A DNA stretch of 51,500 nucleotides from Mesostigma viride. Lineage: Eukaryota > Streptophyta > Mesostigmatophyceae > Mesostigmatales > Mesostigmataceae. Of this stretch, positions 1 to 22,785 are shown one piece after another. The position numbers and the translations under genes are program-made. The stretch is from assembly GCA_009746045.1 (NCBI GenBank), contig RPFO01000310.1, forward strand, positions 3,642,100 through 3,693,599, given 5' to 3'. Positions within the stretch are counted from its first letter, which is position 1. Each line of letters starts with the position of its first letter. The notes under the pieces were generated by a model. That model saw only the letters and a program-made list of their open reading frames with translations, was not told the origin of the DNA and did not search any database.

Positions 1-950
1 GGGATTGAAAGCACTCAGGTGCTCCGTGACTCCTCAACGGGAGCAAGTCGGTTTAATTAATTAATGAATCAATATCCGGCCTTAGACGTCAATGAACGTA
101 GAAAGATGTTTGAGTCGTGCATGACAGCAACCAGTGCACTGTGCAGGTAAGAGCACAATTTAATTCAGCTGCGCGCAGGAGGCGCCAGGAGGTCTTAGCC
201 TAAATGTGTTAGCCTAAAAGTTCAAATATCTCCAGAGTTGTACCTACAGAATCTTAACCAAATAAAGCTAGCAAGGAATAACCACATGACCCATGCAGGA
301 CAAAGACCGGTAGTTGTAATGACTAGTCAATTCCGGCCACTTGCCCCTCGCTACATGCAACCCAACGAAAGAGCTTACTCTTTAGTAGACACGCAGCAAC
401 ATAATTTATTATATGATATAGGGCTCCCATGATACAGCTGGCACCTGGTGGACTTCATCATGCAATTAAAACAATAAGCTTTTCAATGACCAGCTTAGGG
501 GGCAACATGGCACGCATTCTAAAAGGGAGTCCCCGGCATCTCCCACCTGACATACATATAACTGGCCTTTGGAAGGAGAGGGGGCAGGAGGAGTGCTAAA
601 GGAAGGTGTGTGAATGCAATTAGGGCTGCGCTGACCACATGTGCCGCGTGCCAGGCACCAATGGAGCCGTGAAAAACGCATCAGCTCTTCGGAATCCTTG
701 TGAGCACCCTGCGATGTACGATTGGATGTATGTGCCTTGAAATAAAATTAGATTTGCCAACCTTTACGTTCATGCCAGCATAACACCGGAGAGCATGCCA
801 GCACATGCATATAATTGTTACAATGCTATCTAGCATCTACTTGAATACTGCATACAACTGTCAACCCTACCATGGAGAGCATTCCAACGCATACTACAAG
901 ATACAACCCTGAGTGTCTGCTCTGGCGTGCGCTATAGGAGTCATACTTAC
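1..950. other. Left flank, no resolved gene
   Basis: No coding exon could be established here. The terminal exon of the minus-strand TM9SF gene should lie to the left of position 951. None of the hydrophobic stretches on the minus strand (the best is near 255-345) joins in phase with exon 12 or shows the usual TM9SF ending, a Gly-rich helix followed by an IYxxxKxD-type tail. A TGTAA pentamer on the minus strand at 818-822 could be a 3'-end signal of the algal kind, but it is unsupported. Confidence 0.4.
18..68 (+). repeat. Retroelement 3' terminus remnant (hairpin plus TTAATT tail)
   Basis: A short block reads GGTGCTCCGTGACTCC, then CAACGGGAGCA, and ends in a TTAATTAATTAA tail. TGCTC and GAGCA can pair as a hairpin. 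The same arrangement recurs inverted at 22695-22785 and directly at 44155-44250, and related ends close the larger retroelements in this window. I read it as the 3' end of a severely 5'-truncated non-LTR element. Confidence 0.45.

Positions 951-973
<23 letters not shown>
869..973 (-). repeat. Duplicated exon 12 / 5' splice junction of TM9SF
   Basis: On the minus strand the exon 12 end and donor (GCTCTCCATG|GTAAGT) lie at about 973-945. A near copy, GCTCTCCATGGTAGGG, lies 80 bp further into the intron (893-869). About 21 of 25 bases match. The copy keeps a GTAGGG that could be used as a weak alternative donor. Confidence 0.65.
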
Positions 974-13125
<12,152 letters not shown>

Positions 13126-13896
13126 AGCTCACAGAATGTTTTCGCGCACACCAACGGTAACCAGGAGCAATTCAAAGCATAGCCGGTTCATGAGACAGAC
13201 ACGGATGCACCATACTTTCTGCAAAGGAAGCCTCGGTTCAGCAAAGCTAAGCATCTGCACCAATTCATGCGGTATAATAGTCATCCTGCTCGGTGATTGT
13301 CGCTATGACACAGCGGGTAACCTCGTGTCACGTCGCTACGGTGGGCGATCAACCTTAGCGTCATGTCAAGCTCTTCCGACTTCCGAGGTGACATCCCCGC
13401 CCCGGTAAGTTACTTAAATTTGGTTGCAAAACCCACAATGCATGTGTCTCGTGCCTCGACTGGACCCAGTACATAATGCAGGCTTGCCACGTGGAAAGTG
13501 CAGATACGGCAATTTCAACTACGTTCCACAATCACCAAAGAGCATCAGATACTAAGGCTCTAAATCGTTGAGTCACATCGAAACATTCTTAATTAGCATT
13601 CGCCTTGCAATGCGGTTGTTGCTACTAAATACCATGTACGGCTATGGCAGGGTCTACGGCTCACCGCGTCTGCCATAGCTGGCAAGAACGATGCACGCGA
13701 ATAGGAACTTCACCCCGCATACATTTCCCATGCACAGATGCAGAGGAATTTTGTTCTAGTGCGTTCGTTCAGGCGTCGTATCATCGGCCATCATACAAAT
13801 TGAGCCCATTGCTGCATGAATAAGCCTGCCTTGACGGCAACTCTCACGTGCACGTTCTCTAGTACTTCTTTAACTTGCTGATCAGGCGCAGTCAAC
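13126..13896. promoter_or_regulatory. Divergent intergenic region between TM9SF and BAP31
   Basis: These 771 bp separate the start codons of two head-to-head genes, so they must hold both 5' UTRs and both promoters, possibly shared. No TATA box or other motif could be assigned with confidence. No coding exon was recognised in this stretch. Confidence 0.6.
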
Positions 13897-16800
13897 ATGA
13901 TTAAGCCATTAATTGGTCTACTTGTAACAGAGACTTTACTCTGCTGCCTATTTCTATCCCCAGTAAAGTTTGTGCGTACCCTAGCGGTCTCCTTCTTAGG
14001 CATCTTCAAGGGATCGGTCGGCTCCATTGTGGTGCAGACTCTCTTCGCTCTTCTCTTTGTCTTCTTTGGATCATCTTTGCAAGATGTCTACGCGATGAAG
14101 TCGAAGATTCAGCGGTATGAGGGTACCGCAAACCACGACCATGCGATGGATGAGCGGATGCTTTACGAGTATGAACTACGATCTTACTTGACAGGTAAAT
14201 GGTCGTTGGAAGGATATCCCTTGCAATGCGAGAAGTTGTGGTACTGTGTGGTAAAATTTTGTGTGCTACGATTTCGCTTTTCCCTAGTTACCTGGCACAC
14301 GCATACATCGCACTATTCCTGCCTTCACACAAGCACTTGGCGCGCCACTGGTTCCCGCTGCCTCCTGCCCCCCCACCGCATACACATTCATAGCATCGTC
14401 CCTCCCTGTCATCCATTAACCCTCGTGCCCCCTCATCCCACCCTCCCATTCACCCCCCAATCCACCCATTAACCCACCCATTCACCCACCCGCCCGCCCG
14501 CCCGCCCGCCCGCCCGCGCGCCCGCTTCCTCATCCATGCCTCTGTACATTTATTCAGGCAGCTGCCCACAAACAGACGTAGCGCAGCTTTCCTGCCTGCT
14601 CTCTCCCCTCCTCCACGACGAGAACAGACCCACAGACAACCCAGCCACCCACTTCCTTTTGTGGGCACACTCGTCCTATCTATAGTTCTCAATATTGTGG
14701 CTGCCTGCGCTGCCTGTGCCTGCTGTTTGCTGTCCCTATGCCTGCCTCGTGTGCCCCCCTTCATTCCTTGGACATCCCTGTGTCACCCTGACCATGACAC
14801 GTGTATACCATGCTGGTGAGCCAAGAACCCTCGTTGAGTCACACAGAACACCTTTGGACCTCTATGGGTGCATGTATGGCCTCCAGCACAGCCCACATCC
14901 GTCTTTGTTCGTCGTGGAAGATTCTTTTGATCAGAATACCACCATGAATGCATAGGCATGCCACTCCACAAACGCTCCTCACTACATACCATGAACCTTC
15001 TAGTTTTCTTTCATGGCCGTGCTCTCCCCCCCCCCCCCCCCCCCGCCCCCCATTTACTGCCACTTACCCCTTCCCCCCCTGCCCCTCCTCCCCTTCTGCC
15101 TCCACCCCCTTTCACCCCATCCCTGTACCCCATCCCTTCCGCCCCTTTCCTATCCGGCAATCCTGCCTGGCGTCCTCCCATTACCCCCCCTTAATCTCCC
15201 CCTCCCCCCCCCAGGCTTCTGCCTGCTGCTCATCCTGCTGCTGCGCGAGCTGCACCAGCTGTCGCGCGACCTGCAGCTGCGCATCGTGTCAGGGGCAGCA
15301 CTGGAGAAGCAGGCGACTGGCATGCGGGCTGAGTACATGAGGTTGCTGCAGGTGGGCCATCTTATGTGTCTTTTAACAGTACATGTCGTAAATGCCATAA
15401 AGGGTAATGTGCGCGCTGAGTGCATGCATGCGGCTGCTGGAGGTGGGCATCTTTTGTGTCTATTCTACTGTACATGGCCACATTGCCGTAAAGGGTGCTG
15501 TGCGTACCGAGTACATGAGGCTGCTGGAGGTATGGGTACGGGCACAGGAGCAGCCCGCATGCTGCATGGGCAGGGTAGCGCCTTGGGGCAGGTGGCCCCA
15601 GTACATTGGGCGGCTGGAGGGTGGGCATCTAGCCTGTGTACCGCCCTGTCAAGATTACTGTGGCGGAAAGGGCACTCAAGTTCTCAATACCCCCCCCGGG
15701 AATGGGGCAAGCAGGCTGGTATGGATGAGAATAAGTCAGGCTGGGCGTGGCCAGCGTTGGAGCCTACGCATGGACCCGGCTCACGCGCATGCCATGCAAG
15801 AATGTCTCATGCCAAGAATATCCGGGTGCCGTGTAATGGGCATGCAGGAAACCGGGCTCTTGCAGCCGCGGTTGGTTCTTGGTTGGCACCCATCGATGTG
15901 GCACCCGCCCAGGGGATATGGTGGGTTCTAGCGTTTGGCAATGCGTGCCCAGCCCGCCGGGGTCCACGCGTATGATGTGTGTGGTCAGGATTGTACACGC
16001 AAGCAAAACAGGGCCTCCTCCAGATCCCCATGGTCCATATTGCTCTTTGGACGACCTGTGGTGTCTTTTTATCCACCCCTCTTTTGCGTACGGTTGTGCG
16101 CTGCATGTTTGGTGCTTGCCTTGTACCTTGTGCGGCATTGTCATGCGGTTTTCGTCCCCAATCGCATCCTGCCTACAGTGCTCTTATGTTAATGGTGTTA
16201 CATGTTAATGCCAGCACACGCGTACCCATCTCAGCCTTGTTCTTCCCGTTTGTGCCCTGCATGCTGTCACCCACCACCCGCCCGTGCCACCAGGCAGAGA
16301 ACGCGGCCAAGGCGGGTGCCAAGGTGGCGGAGCCCAAGCTGGGCCCCGCAGGCGTCAAGGTGCCCAGCGTGGTGCCCGCCGAGGTGGAGGAGGAGCTGAT
16401 GACGCTGAAGAAGCTGGTTAAGTCGCTCAACCAGGACAGGGAGGCGGCGCTCGCGGCCAAGGCAAAGGCGGTCGAGATGGAGGAGGTGGCCAAGAGGTGG
16501 GGTGATGGCTGTGAAATCATGGTACTGTGGGGTGATTTTGTTGCTTGTGTTTCAAGGGGTGGGGATGGTTATTGTACTGTGAGATAATATTGCTGCTTTG
16601 CTATGAGGTAAGAGGTGGGCAAGAGGTGGGGTGCTAGGCTTCTCCTATGGTTGGTGGTTGGCTTGCTGGTTTGAGACAAGAGCTGGCCAAGAGTGGGACG
16701 CGTGGTGTGATAGACGGTGGTCCTTTGCGCTTGTTAGGTTGGAGCTTGATGCTGGCTTTATCCCTCAACCGGGCCACCTTCACCTTTCCCTACAAGCAAG

Positions 16801-17130
16801 AGCTGTTGCCCACGTCTTATTCTTGGCTAGGGACAGAAACTGAAGTAGAGGTGCCAGCTACCATGGCTCAACCTTGCTTTTCCTCCAGGCAGGTTTCGTG
16901 CCCTTCTGTGTGCATGAGAGAGCCATGCCACATTCTGTGTGGCCCGCCTCCCTTTGGCCCCCTTATATACACCTCCCACAGCCGCTGTGCCATTCCTTTT
17001 TTTCTTTTTAATTTCCCCCCTGGCTTTCTCCTATCGCTTCTCTTTCCCTCCCCGTGTCCTTCCTATACTAAGTACGGTGTCCTTCCTCACCATCATGTTC
17101 TGCACATGCTGCGCACCTTCTCCCCTCATG

Positions 17131-17168
<38 letters not shown>

Positions 17169-17428
17169 TTCTACAAGCCCCCACCCCCACCCCCACCATA
17201 ACGCCAACATCCCCACCCCCACCATGACTTCAACCACCCAGCCGCGAGGCGGACGCGGAGAAGCGCGCCAAGGCGGCGGAGGCGAGCGTGATGGCCATCC
17301 GCAAGCAGGTGGACGGGCAGGCGCTCGAGTACGCACGCATTATGGACGAGTGCGAGAACCTGCGCGCACAAGTCAAGGCCATGGACAAGCAGGAATGGTC
17401 GCGGTCCAGCGACAAGAAGGTCGACTAA
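13897..17428 (+). CDS. BAP31: BAP31-like ER membrane protein, 4 exons, complete
   Basis: BAP31 family proteins are ER membrane chaperones or sorting factors with three N-terminal helices and a cytosolic coiled coil. Exons are 13897-14194, 15215-15351, 16294-16496 and 17242-17428, with consistent phases 1, 0 and 2, giving 274 residues. The N-terminus MIKPLIGLLVTETLL has the plant/algal form, which fixes the start. Hydrophobic helices lie at about residues 1-20, 45-65 and 98-115. The third begins across the exon 1/2 junction (SYLTG then FCLLLILLLRELH), as in the family. The tail is a charged coiled coil with MAIRKQVDGQALEY near residue 235, close to the conserved LAMRKQ..GL.KEY block. The protein ends in DKKVD, a KKXX dilysine ER-retrieval signal. 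Introns contain pure poly-C tracts and copies of the exon 2 and exon 3 donors. The divergent neighbour is TM9SF, another early secretory protein. The family call is secure; the junctions are inferred. Confidence 0.93.
15331..15672 (+). repeat. Tandem copies of the BAP31 exon 2 / donor junction, about 90 bp each
   Basis: Unit 1 (15331-15417) starts inside exon 2 at GAGTACATGAGGTTGCTGCAG and runs through the real donor at 15352. Unit 2 (15418-15508) and unit 3 (from 15509) repeat the exon end (GAGTACATGAGGCTGCTGGAG in unit 3), then GT(GGG/ATG), then matching intron sequence (TTTTGTGTC, GTACATG, CATAAAGGG-like). A fourth, degraded unit begins near 15600. Unit 3 keeps a plausible donor, GAG|GTATGG. 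Confidence 0.85.
16483..16700 (+). repeat. Copies of the BAP31 exon 3 / donor junction inside the intron
   Basis: The exon 3 end and donor at 16483-16509 (GTGGCCAAGAG|GTGGGGTG) recur at 16612-16638 with about three differences over 27 bp, an offset of 129 bp. A shorter copy (GAGCTGGCCAAGAGTGGG) lies at about 16680-16697. The second copy retains the exon-end bases and the GTGGGG donor. Confidence 0.7.
17132..17167 (+). repeat. Poly-C tract before BAP31 exon 4
   Basis: About 36 consecutive C bases lie in the last BAP31 intron, some 75 bp before the exon 4 acceptor at 17239-17241. Shorter poly-C runs occur in the same gene at about 15029-15044 and 15201-15212, the latter directly serving as the exon 2 polypyrimidine tract. 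Confidence 0.9.
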
Positions 17429-17442
17429 GGGGGTGGCTGTCC

Positions 17443-17447
17443 TGTAA
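17443..17447 (+). terminator. Possible TGTAA 3'-end signal of BAP31
   Basis: TGTAA, the usual polyadenylation signal of chlorophyte algae, lies 15 bases after the BAP31 stop codon. Such a short 3' UTR is unusual and the pentamer is common by chance, so this is only a candidate. Confidence 0.25.
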
Positions 17448-19095
17448 GGCCGGCTAGGGAGGTGCCAGCTGTCAAGTACGGCTGAGTCGGAAGCATCCTT
17501 CCCCATGCATACCAAGTAGGGAGCCTGCGTTCCCATCAGCTTGAATCCGGAGTCCGTTGTATGAAACGTCTGACTAGGGTGCTTCCTCACAACATGAGTT
17601 AGTGGGGAACTCTCTGTACCACTGCCAAGGGGATGAAGGCGCCCTCTACGAGGCGGGGACCATCGAGACTCATGCGATATTTCTGTCGCGCATATGCTCT
17701 GCTGTGATGTATACATGGCGCACCGGTTGACAGAAGAAGGATTTACTGTTCAAAGGAGGGCAGAGCTATGCGGGGTGACCGTCGGCTGCTCGAGGACGAC
17801 CGGCAAGCGAGCGTGGTGGAAAACGGAGGGACCCCACAGTTGCTACCACAGGCGGTTACAGGAGGCCATCGGGACGTTGGACAAGCTCGATGGTTGCCGA
17901 CGGGGGATGGGGGAACTTGAGGCAAGGCGAGGGGCAACTCGAGTGTGGTGCAGCAGCTGATGAAAGCCCCATAACAAAGAATCTTAACCGTTGGGAGGTT
18001 GGTTGTACCATGGAGGCGCTAGCAAGTTGCCTGGTGGCTGAAGCCCAACAGGGGTAGCAGGCAACCCCTGTTGAGGTTGTCCCACTACAATGTTGCGTGC
18101 TCTTCCTCTGCTGGGTTGCTGTAACGACATGACCTCGGGCAGTACTGCTTAGCCGAGGGTGTCAATCAGCTGGGCATGACGAGGCATCACCGGAGGCTGC
18201 CGTTCAGAGTGCACTGTGCAGGGATGTCTCGGTGTCTGCAGCTGGCTTGCGTGACGGATGCAAGTGCTCATTGAGAAGCATGCGCCCCCAAGGGATGGAG
18301 GGCCTTGCAATCACCTGGAAAGAGGAAGCCAGTAATTGGTTGTCTCCCTTCCGTGAGTAGGTCGTTGTCTGGAGGCAATTTTCCGTATCTGCTGGGTTGG
18401 ATGAGCCACCTTCAATCCACAACAGGTAACGCATCGTGATGTGGTGGACGGAGGGGTGGCGGGCCAGGGACGGTTTGGTGCGCCGCAAAGCCCAGGGCAA
18501 CCAAAATGTCATGGCCGTTGTGTAACTGCAAAATCTCTGGCGCAATGCTTGTTTTTGCCCATAGCAACTTTGCCTCTGTTGGTGGTGAGACGTATAGAAC
18601 TTCTCTGGATATTGTTGAATGCACTGCTATTTTGGGATGTTGGCATCTGTGCGGCCATCATCGCATCCCATGCTTTGTGCCCAGGGGCATCCTGCCTTCC
18701 ATACTAGTCAATACTAGATCCCATCGTGGCAGCTAACCTAAAACCGGGAGCTGTATATACAATGAGGTGACCTGCATTTTCAAAGCTGCAGTATCAAACC
18801 AGCATTATCAAGGAGACAACCATCATTATGATTGGATATTTGCGCTGGTTTTCCCATTAGCAGCCTTTGTAGTTATGACTTTGGACAACCATGATGAGTA
18901 AGTAATTTATGAATTTTGGATATCCCCATACATGTGGCAAACATGTGGCTTGTTTGAATTGTTTAGCCCATGCATGCATGCAATGCCGTTGTTGTGAGCG
19001 CTAGCGCACGCGTGTGGTCCAGGCCGAGCTCCTTCATCTATCTCAACAGTTGTCTAACTTAATCTAAATCAATGACGCAATTGAAGGGCTCTGCA
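17448..19095. other. Intergenic stretch, no gene recognised
   Basis: Reading frames here are short and overlapping, and none looks like a known protein. A 16-base string, ATCAAGGAGACAACCA, near 18809 recurs (with one or two changes) near 20886 and 22508. This suggests that the right part of the stretch is old repeat sequence. Confidence 0.5.
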
Positions 19096-19099
19096 ACAG

Positions 19100-20733
19100 A
19101 AGGGCTCTGCTGCTGACCCCGGTAACTATCGGGGTGTCGACCTGCCTCCAGAGCGCCGCGCTGAAGGTCTAATTCATGCGCATGATGCTGCACAGGCTCC
19201 GCACCGCGCTGGACCCACACCTGGGTGAGTCTCGGATGGGTTTCCGTCGTGGTCGTAACACTGTCATGGCTGTGTTTGTCGCGCGCCGGTTGATGGAGGA
19301 GGTGCGTCGCCTTCCCCCTGACAGTTTGCCGTTGGTCTTCATTTTTGTTGACTATATCAAGGCCTTTGACACGGTCCTCTGGGAGGCTCTTTGGGCCATC
19401 CTAGCTCTGGATCGGGTACCACCAGCTGGCGTTTATTGCATGCTGCCATGATCGCCGCCTGTATGAGGGCTCACAGGCAGTAGTGCGGACTGCGGAAGGC
19501 ACCACCCCACCATTCCCCCTTCACCACGGGGTGTGGCAAGGTTGTGTCCTGTCCCCATACGTGTTCATTATTGTCGTGGATCACGTCATGCGCCGGGCAC
19601 GTGCGCGCTTTACTGCTCTTAAGGGGTTCGAGCCAGGCTTGGACATCATTAACAACTAGCGCGCACGGCAGGGTTGGCACTGGCTACCGCCTGGCCGACC
19701 TGATTTGTGCGGATGACACCACCCTCATCGCGAGCCCCGAGCACATTCAGACCTGGCTGGACTGTCTGGGCCTGGAGGCGAGGGCAGTGGGGTTGGAGAT
19801 TAGTGTCAAAACTGAGGCGATGGTGATTGGGGCCTCCAGTACACCGCCGCTGCCGCGCCTGCTCGACGGGACGGAGGTCCCGTTCCGCGATCGCTTCAAA
19901 CTGTTGGGGAGTTGGCTCCCTGACACCGCCGACGATGTGGACACCCGCATCGGCCTGGCCTGGGCTAGGCTTCCTTCGCTCAACACCTACTGGCGCTCCA
20001 AGGGCCTGAGCGAGCACCGCAAGCGCATGCTCGTCAAGGTCCTCGTCCTCACGGTGCTCACGTATGGTGCCGAGGCGTGGACACTCACACCCACACTGGC
20101 AGCTAAGCTAGACGGCACAGTTTACAGGATGCTCCGACAGGTCCTTAACGTAGGGTTTTCCAAGCGCCCGTCATTAGAATCTTTGTATCAGGGCATGCCT
20201 CGTAAATATTTCGGACGAGATTAGACAGCGTAGGATAGCATTTGTAGGACACCTTGCTCGCACCAGCCAGGTCGACACCGCCCTTGGTCTGGCAGGCCCC
20301 CAGCGGCTTGGCCAGCCAGGGCGGCATATTCTGACCTGGCCTGGCCCCGGGGCCAGGCCAGGCCAGGCCAGGCCAGGCCAAGGGCATTCCCCAAAGGGTA
20401 GGGAAACATGTCACGAACTACATCCAGATGTTGCCAAATCAGAAAATACATCCAGATGTTGCTGGATGACCTACTGGTCCCAGCCCAGTTTCGGAATATA
20501 CCGCATCCACTCTCTCTCCTTTCTTTGGACTGCCACCATGGAGAACAAGACGCAGTGGCAGAAGATTGTCAAGGCTCACACGCCCGACCCTGTGGGCAAG
20601 CCACCTCCCCCCAACAGGAGGAGGCGTTTTAATGAGTAGGGTAGATAGGATTTTTTCTAGACTAGATAGATTAGCGTTAGGAATTAGTTAGATTACGCGG
20701 CTCCCTCCACTCCACCATTAATTAATTATCAAC
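19100..20733 (+). pseudogene. Non-LTR retrotransposon reverse transcriptase, decayed copy 1
   Basis: This is a fragment of a LINE-type reverse transcriptase running from the fingers region (GNYRGV-like, broken) to the thumb. Visible motifs are MGFRRGRN, motif A FVDYIKAFD with its catalytic Asp, motif B VWQGCVLSP, and motif C as CADDT where YADDT is expected. The frame is broken by an in-frame TAA before FMRMM, small insertions near 19130 and 19430-19460, and a disrupted stretch near 19620-19680. The thumb region (LGSWLPDTADD, YGAEAWTLTP, GMPRKYFGRD) is intact to about 20223. Degenerate 3' coding or UTR sequence follows. The copy is cut at about 20733, where it abuts an inverted element. It is over 90 per cent identical by eye to the copy at 44745-46270. 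Confidence 0.85.
20354..20385 (+). repeat. Short (GGCCA)n expansion in the LINE 3' region
   Basis: Six or so GGCCA pentamers expand the sequence CTGGCCCCGGGGCCA in this copy. The sister copy at about 46000 has only the unexpanded GGCCTGGCCCCAAGG, so the expansion arose after insertion. Confidence 0.8.
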
Positions 20734-20734
20734 A

Positions 20735-21705
20735 TCACTCCATTGGGAGTAAATGTAGCACATATCCCTGAGAAGGGGCTTATGGCTTTGAATACATTCT
20801 AGGCTACTTCATGCAAGGGTGGGAATGTAAGCTACCCTTGCTCTATAGGTGCACCAGGGGCGGCACCTGCACCCTCATGATCTTCACACTATCAAAGAGA
20901 CAACCAGCGCAGGCCAGAAATCGGGAGAATCCGGACCATGGTAGCTCGAGCCTGCCGTTATCTTTTCCGCGTTTTCGAGTCGTTCACTATGCCCAGCTAA
21001 GGGGGAGTATGTCATGTGGGGGAAGATCATCATGGCCCTATACAAGTCCTAGGGCATGGCTTCTCAGCAGGGAGGGACTCCCTGCATGGGCACTGCATAA
21101 TTAAATAAAGCTAGGCATCATCTGGGGGGTGGCTCATCATAGGCACACATGTACATGACTAAAAAGGCTAGGCCTAAGCTGGTATAGTGCCTGTAGTAGG
21201 CGGGCATGTACAAGGCCACTGTCTAACTATTCTACACTACTGCTGCTGTATTCCCCTAGGCTGGGGCTGGGGTTGCTGGGGCCGCGGTGGTCGTCTGGTC
21301 GAGGGGGTCGCGTGCCAGGGCTTGTGGCCGACGTAGATGGCCGCCCCCTTCCAGTACACCGGCTGGCCCGCCTTGGTCTGCCGGAGCTGGAGGTAGACCT
21401 GTCGGCCATAGCTCCCGTCGCCGTTGTTGCTGTGCCAGGGTCAAGTCGTCGTCCACGGTGAAGTGAGTCTTCTCGATCGAGCGGCTTGCGGCGTCTGAGA
21501 AACGAAATCTTGTCCGCTGGGCTCTCAAAGATGCATGAGAAGAAGCGGAGGCGCCCCTGCCTTACCTCGCGCGCGGGGGAGGCGCGGTGGGTGGTCAGCT
21601 TGATCTCACCAAGAAGGCCCATGCGTGCAAGGATTTTGCCGATCTCAAATGCACGTGCAAGCTTCTCGGAATTCTCACCTTCTTCCATGTCGAAGTTCTT
21701 GAGTA
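20735..21705 (-). mobile_element. Retroelement with ORF1p-like coding part, copy 1 (inverted)
   Basis: The minus strand carries a decayed ORF like the C-terminal domain of LINE ORF1 proteins. It shows ENSEKLARAFEIGKIL, PADKISFLRR, then after a frameshift DDDLTLAQQQRRRELW and PVYWKGAAI. The 3' UTR follows (21290-20780) and the element ends at a CTCCCAATGGAGT-type hairpin and ATTAATTAAT tail at 20755-20718. The same ORF and UTR occur on the plus strand at 44400-44537 plus 46451-47245. Several frameshifts show it is inactive. Confidence 0.75.
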
Positions 21706-21711
21706 TGGCGT

Positions 21712-21795
21712 CAAGGAATATGTGCTACATGATCTCCCGGAGGCCCAACGGAGGCATGTTATAATTTAATTTAATTTAATTTAATTTAATTTAAC
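21712..21795 (+). repeat. LINE 3' terminus with (TTTAA)n tail, plus orientation
   Basis: TCAAGGAATATGTGCTACAT, then the CTCC...GGAG hairpin region and an (ATTTA)n tail, matches the end of the element at 46325-46395. It faces an inverted copy at 22105-22190. Confidence 0.7.
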
Positions 21796-22104
21796 GACGC
21801 AATTGCTCAGCAATGTGCAAATTGTACGATAAAATCGCTACAACAACGAGCCGGAAGCATACGTGGACGGTGGAATCGTGGTGAAGTAGGTTCTCAATCT
21901 TCGGCTCAGACACTATAGCTGACCAACCACAGCTCTAGCTCGCTCCTGAAGCCCAAACACAGGTCGAAACGCATGCATGTTCAGGCTCGGTATATCTTAA
22001 TTAATGGGACAACTGCATCGCGCAGGTCGGTAAATCTTCTTGAAAGAGCGGTAGTTTGCTCAATGCAGCTTGCACATATGAGCTAACTCAGTTATTGCAC
22101 GATA

Positions 22105-22470
22105 TTAAAAATTAAATTAAATTAAATTATAATAACATGCCTCCGTCGGTTGGGAGATCATGTAGCACATATTCCTTGATGGATGGGTGGAGTGGAAGGA
22201 GCCGCGTAATCGAGCTAACCTAACTCTAGATAAGCTATCTAGTCTAGAAAAATCCTACACTACTCATCAAAACGCCGTCGCCTCTTGGGGGGAGGTGCCA
22301 GGCTTGCCCACAGACAGGGGCTGCCGTGTGAGCCTTGACAATCTTCTGCCACCGCGTCTTGTTCTGCATGGCAGTCCAAAGAAGGGAGAGAGAGTGGATA
22401 TGCGGTGTTCAAACTGGGCTGGGACCACTAGGTCATCCAGCAACATCTGGATGTAGTTTGTGACATGTCA
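22105..22470 (-). mobile_element. 5'-truncated LINE 3' end, inverted
   Basis: Read on the minus strand, this stretch repeats the 3' end of the reverse transcriptase element. It shows the block TACATCCAGATGTTGCTGGA, the following region with GCAGAACAAGACGCGGTGGC, the CTCCACTCCACC-like segment, the terminal hairpin and the AATTTAATTT tail. It lacks the reverse transcriptase itself. Confidence 0.75.
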
Positions 22471-22694
22471 GTTTTGCACGATATGAAGTGAGACAACTAT
22501 GCCTTGATATTTATCAAGGAGACAACCAGCGCATCCGTATTATTTATATCTGACTTCAGAGCTGGCCTAGTGCTCGAATAAGGATGGTTAGGCACTACCA
22601 GGTGGCCGGCTCGTTGCATATGTACTGACAGCGACCGGAGGTCGGTCTGTCGCTCACTACACTGACCAGTGTAGTCCAGATGTACGGTACGCTG

Positions 22695-22785
22695 ACAACC
22701 CGGCCGATTCATGATAATTAAATAATTAATTAATTAGACTCGTGCTCCCGTTGGGGAGTCACGGAGCATTATTAACCCCGGTGGA
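22695..22785 (-). repeat. Solitary retroelement terminus, inverted
   Basis: On the minus strand: CCATCCATCCATCC, GCTCCGTGACTCCCCAACGG, GAGCACGAGTC and a TAATTAATTAATTA tail. It matches the blocks at 18-68 and 44155-44250. Confidence 0.6.
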
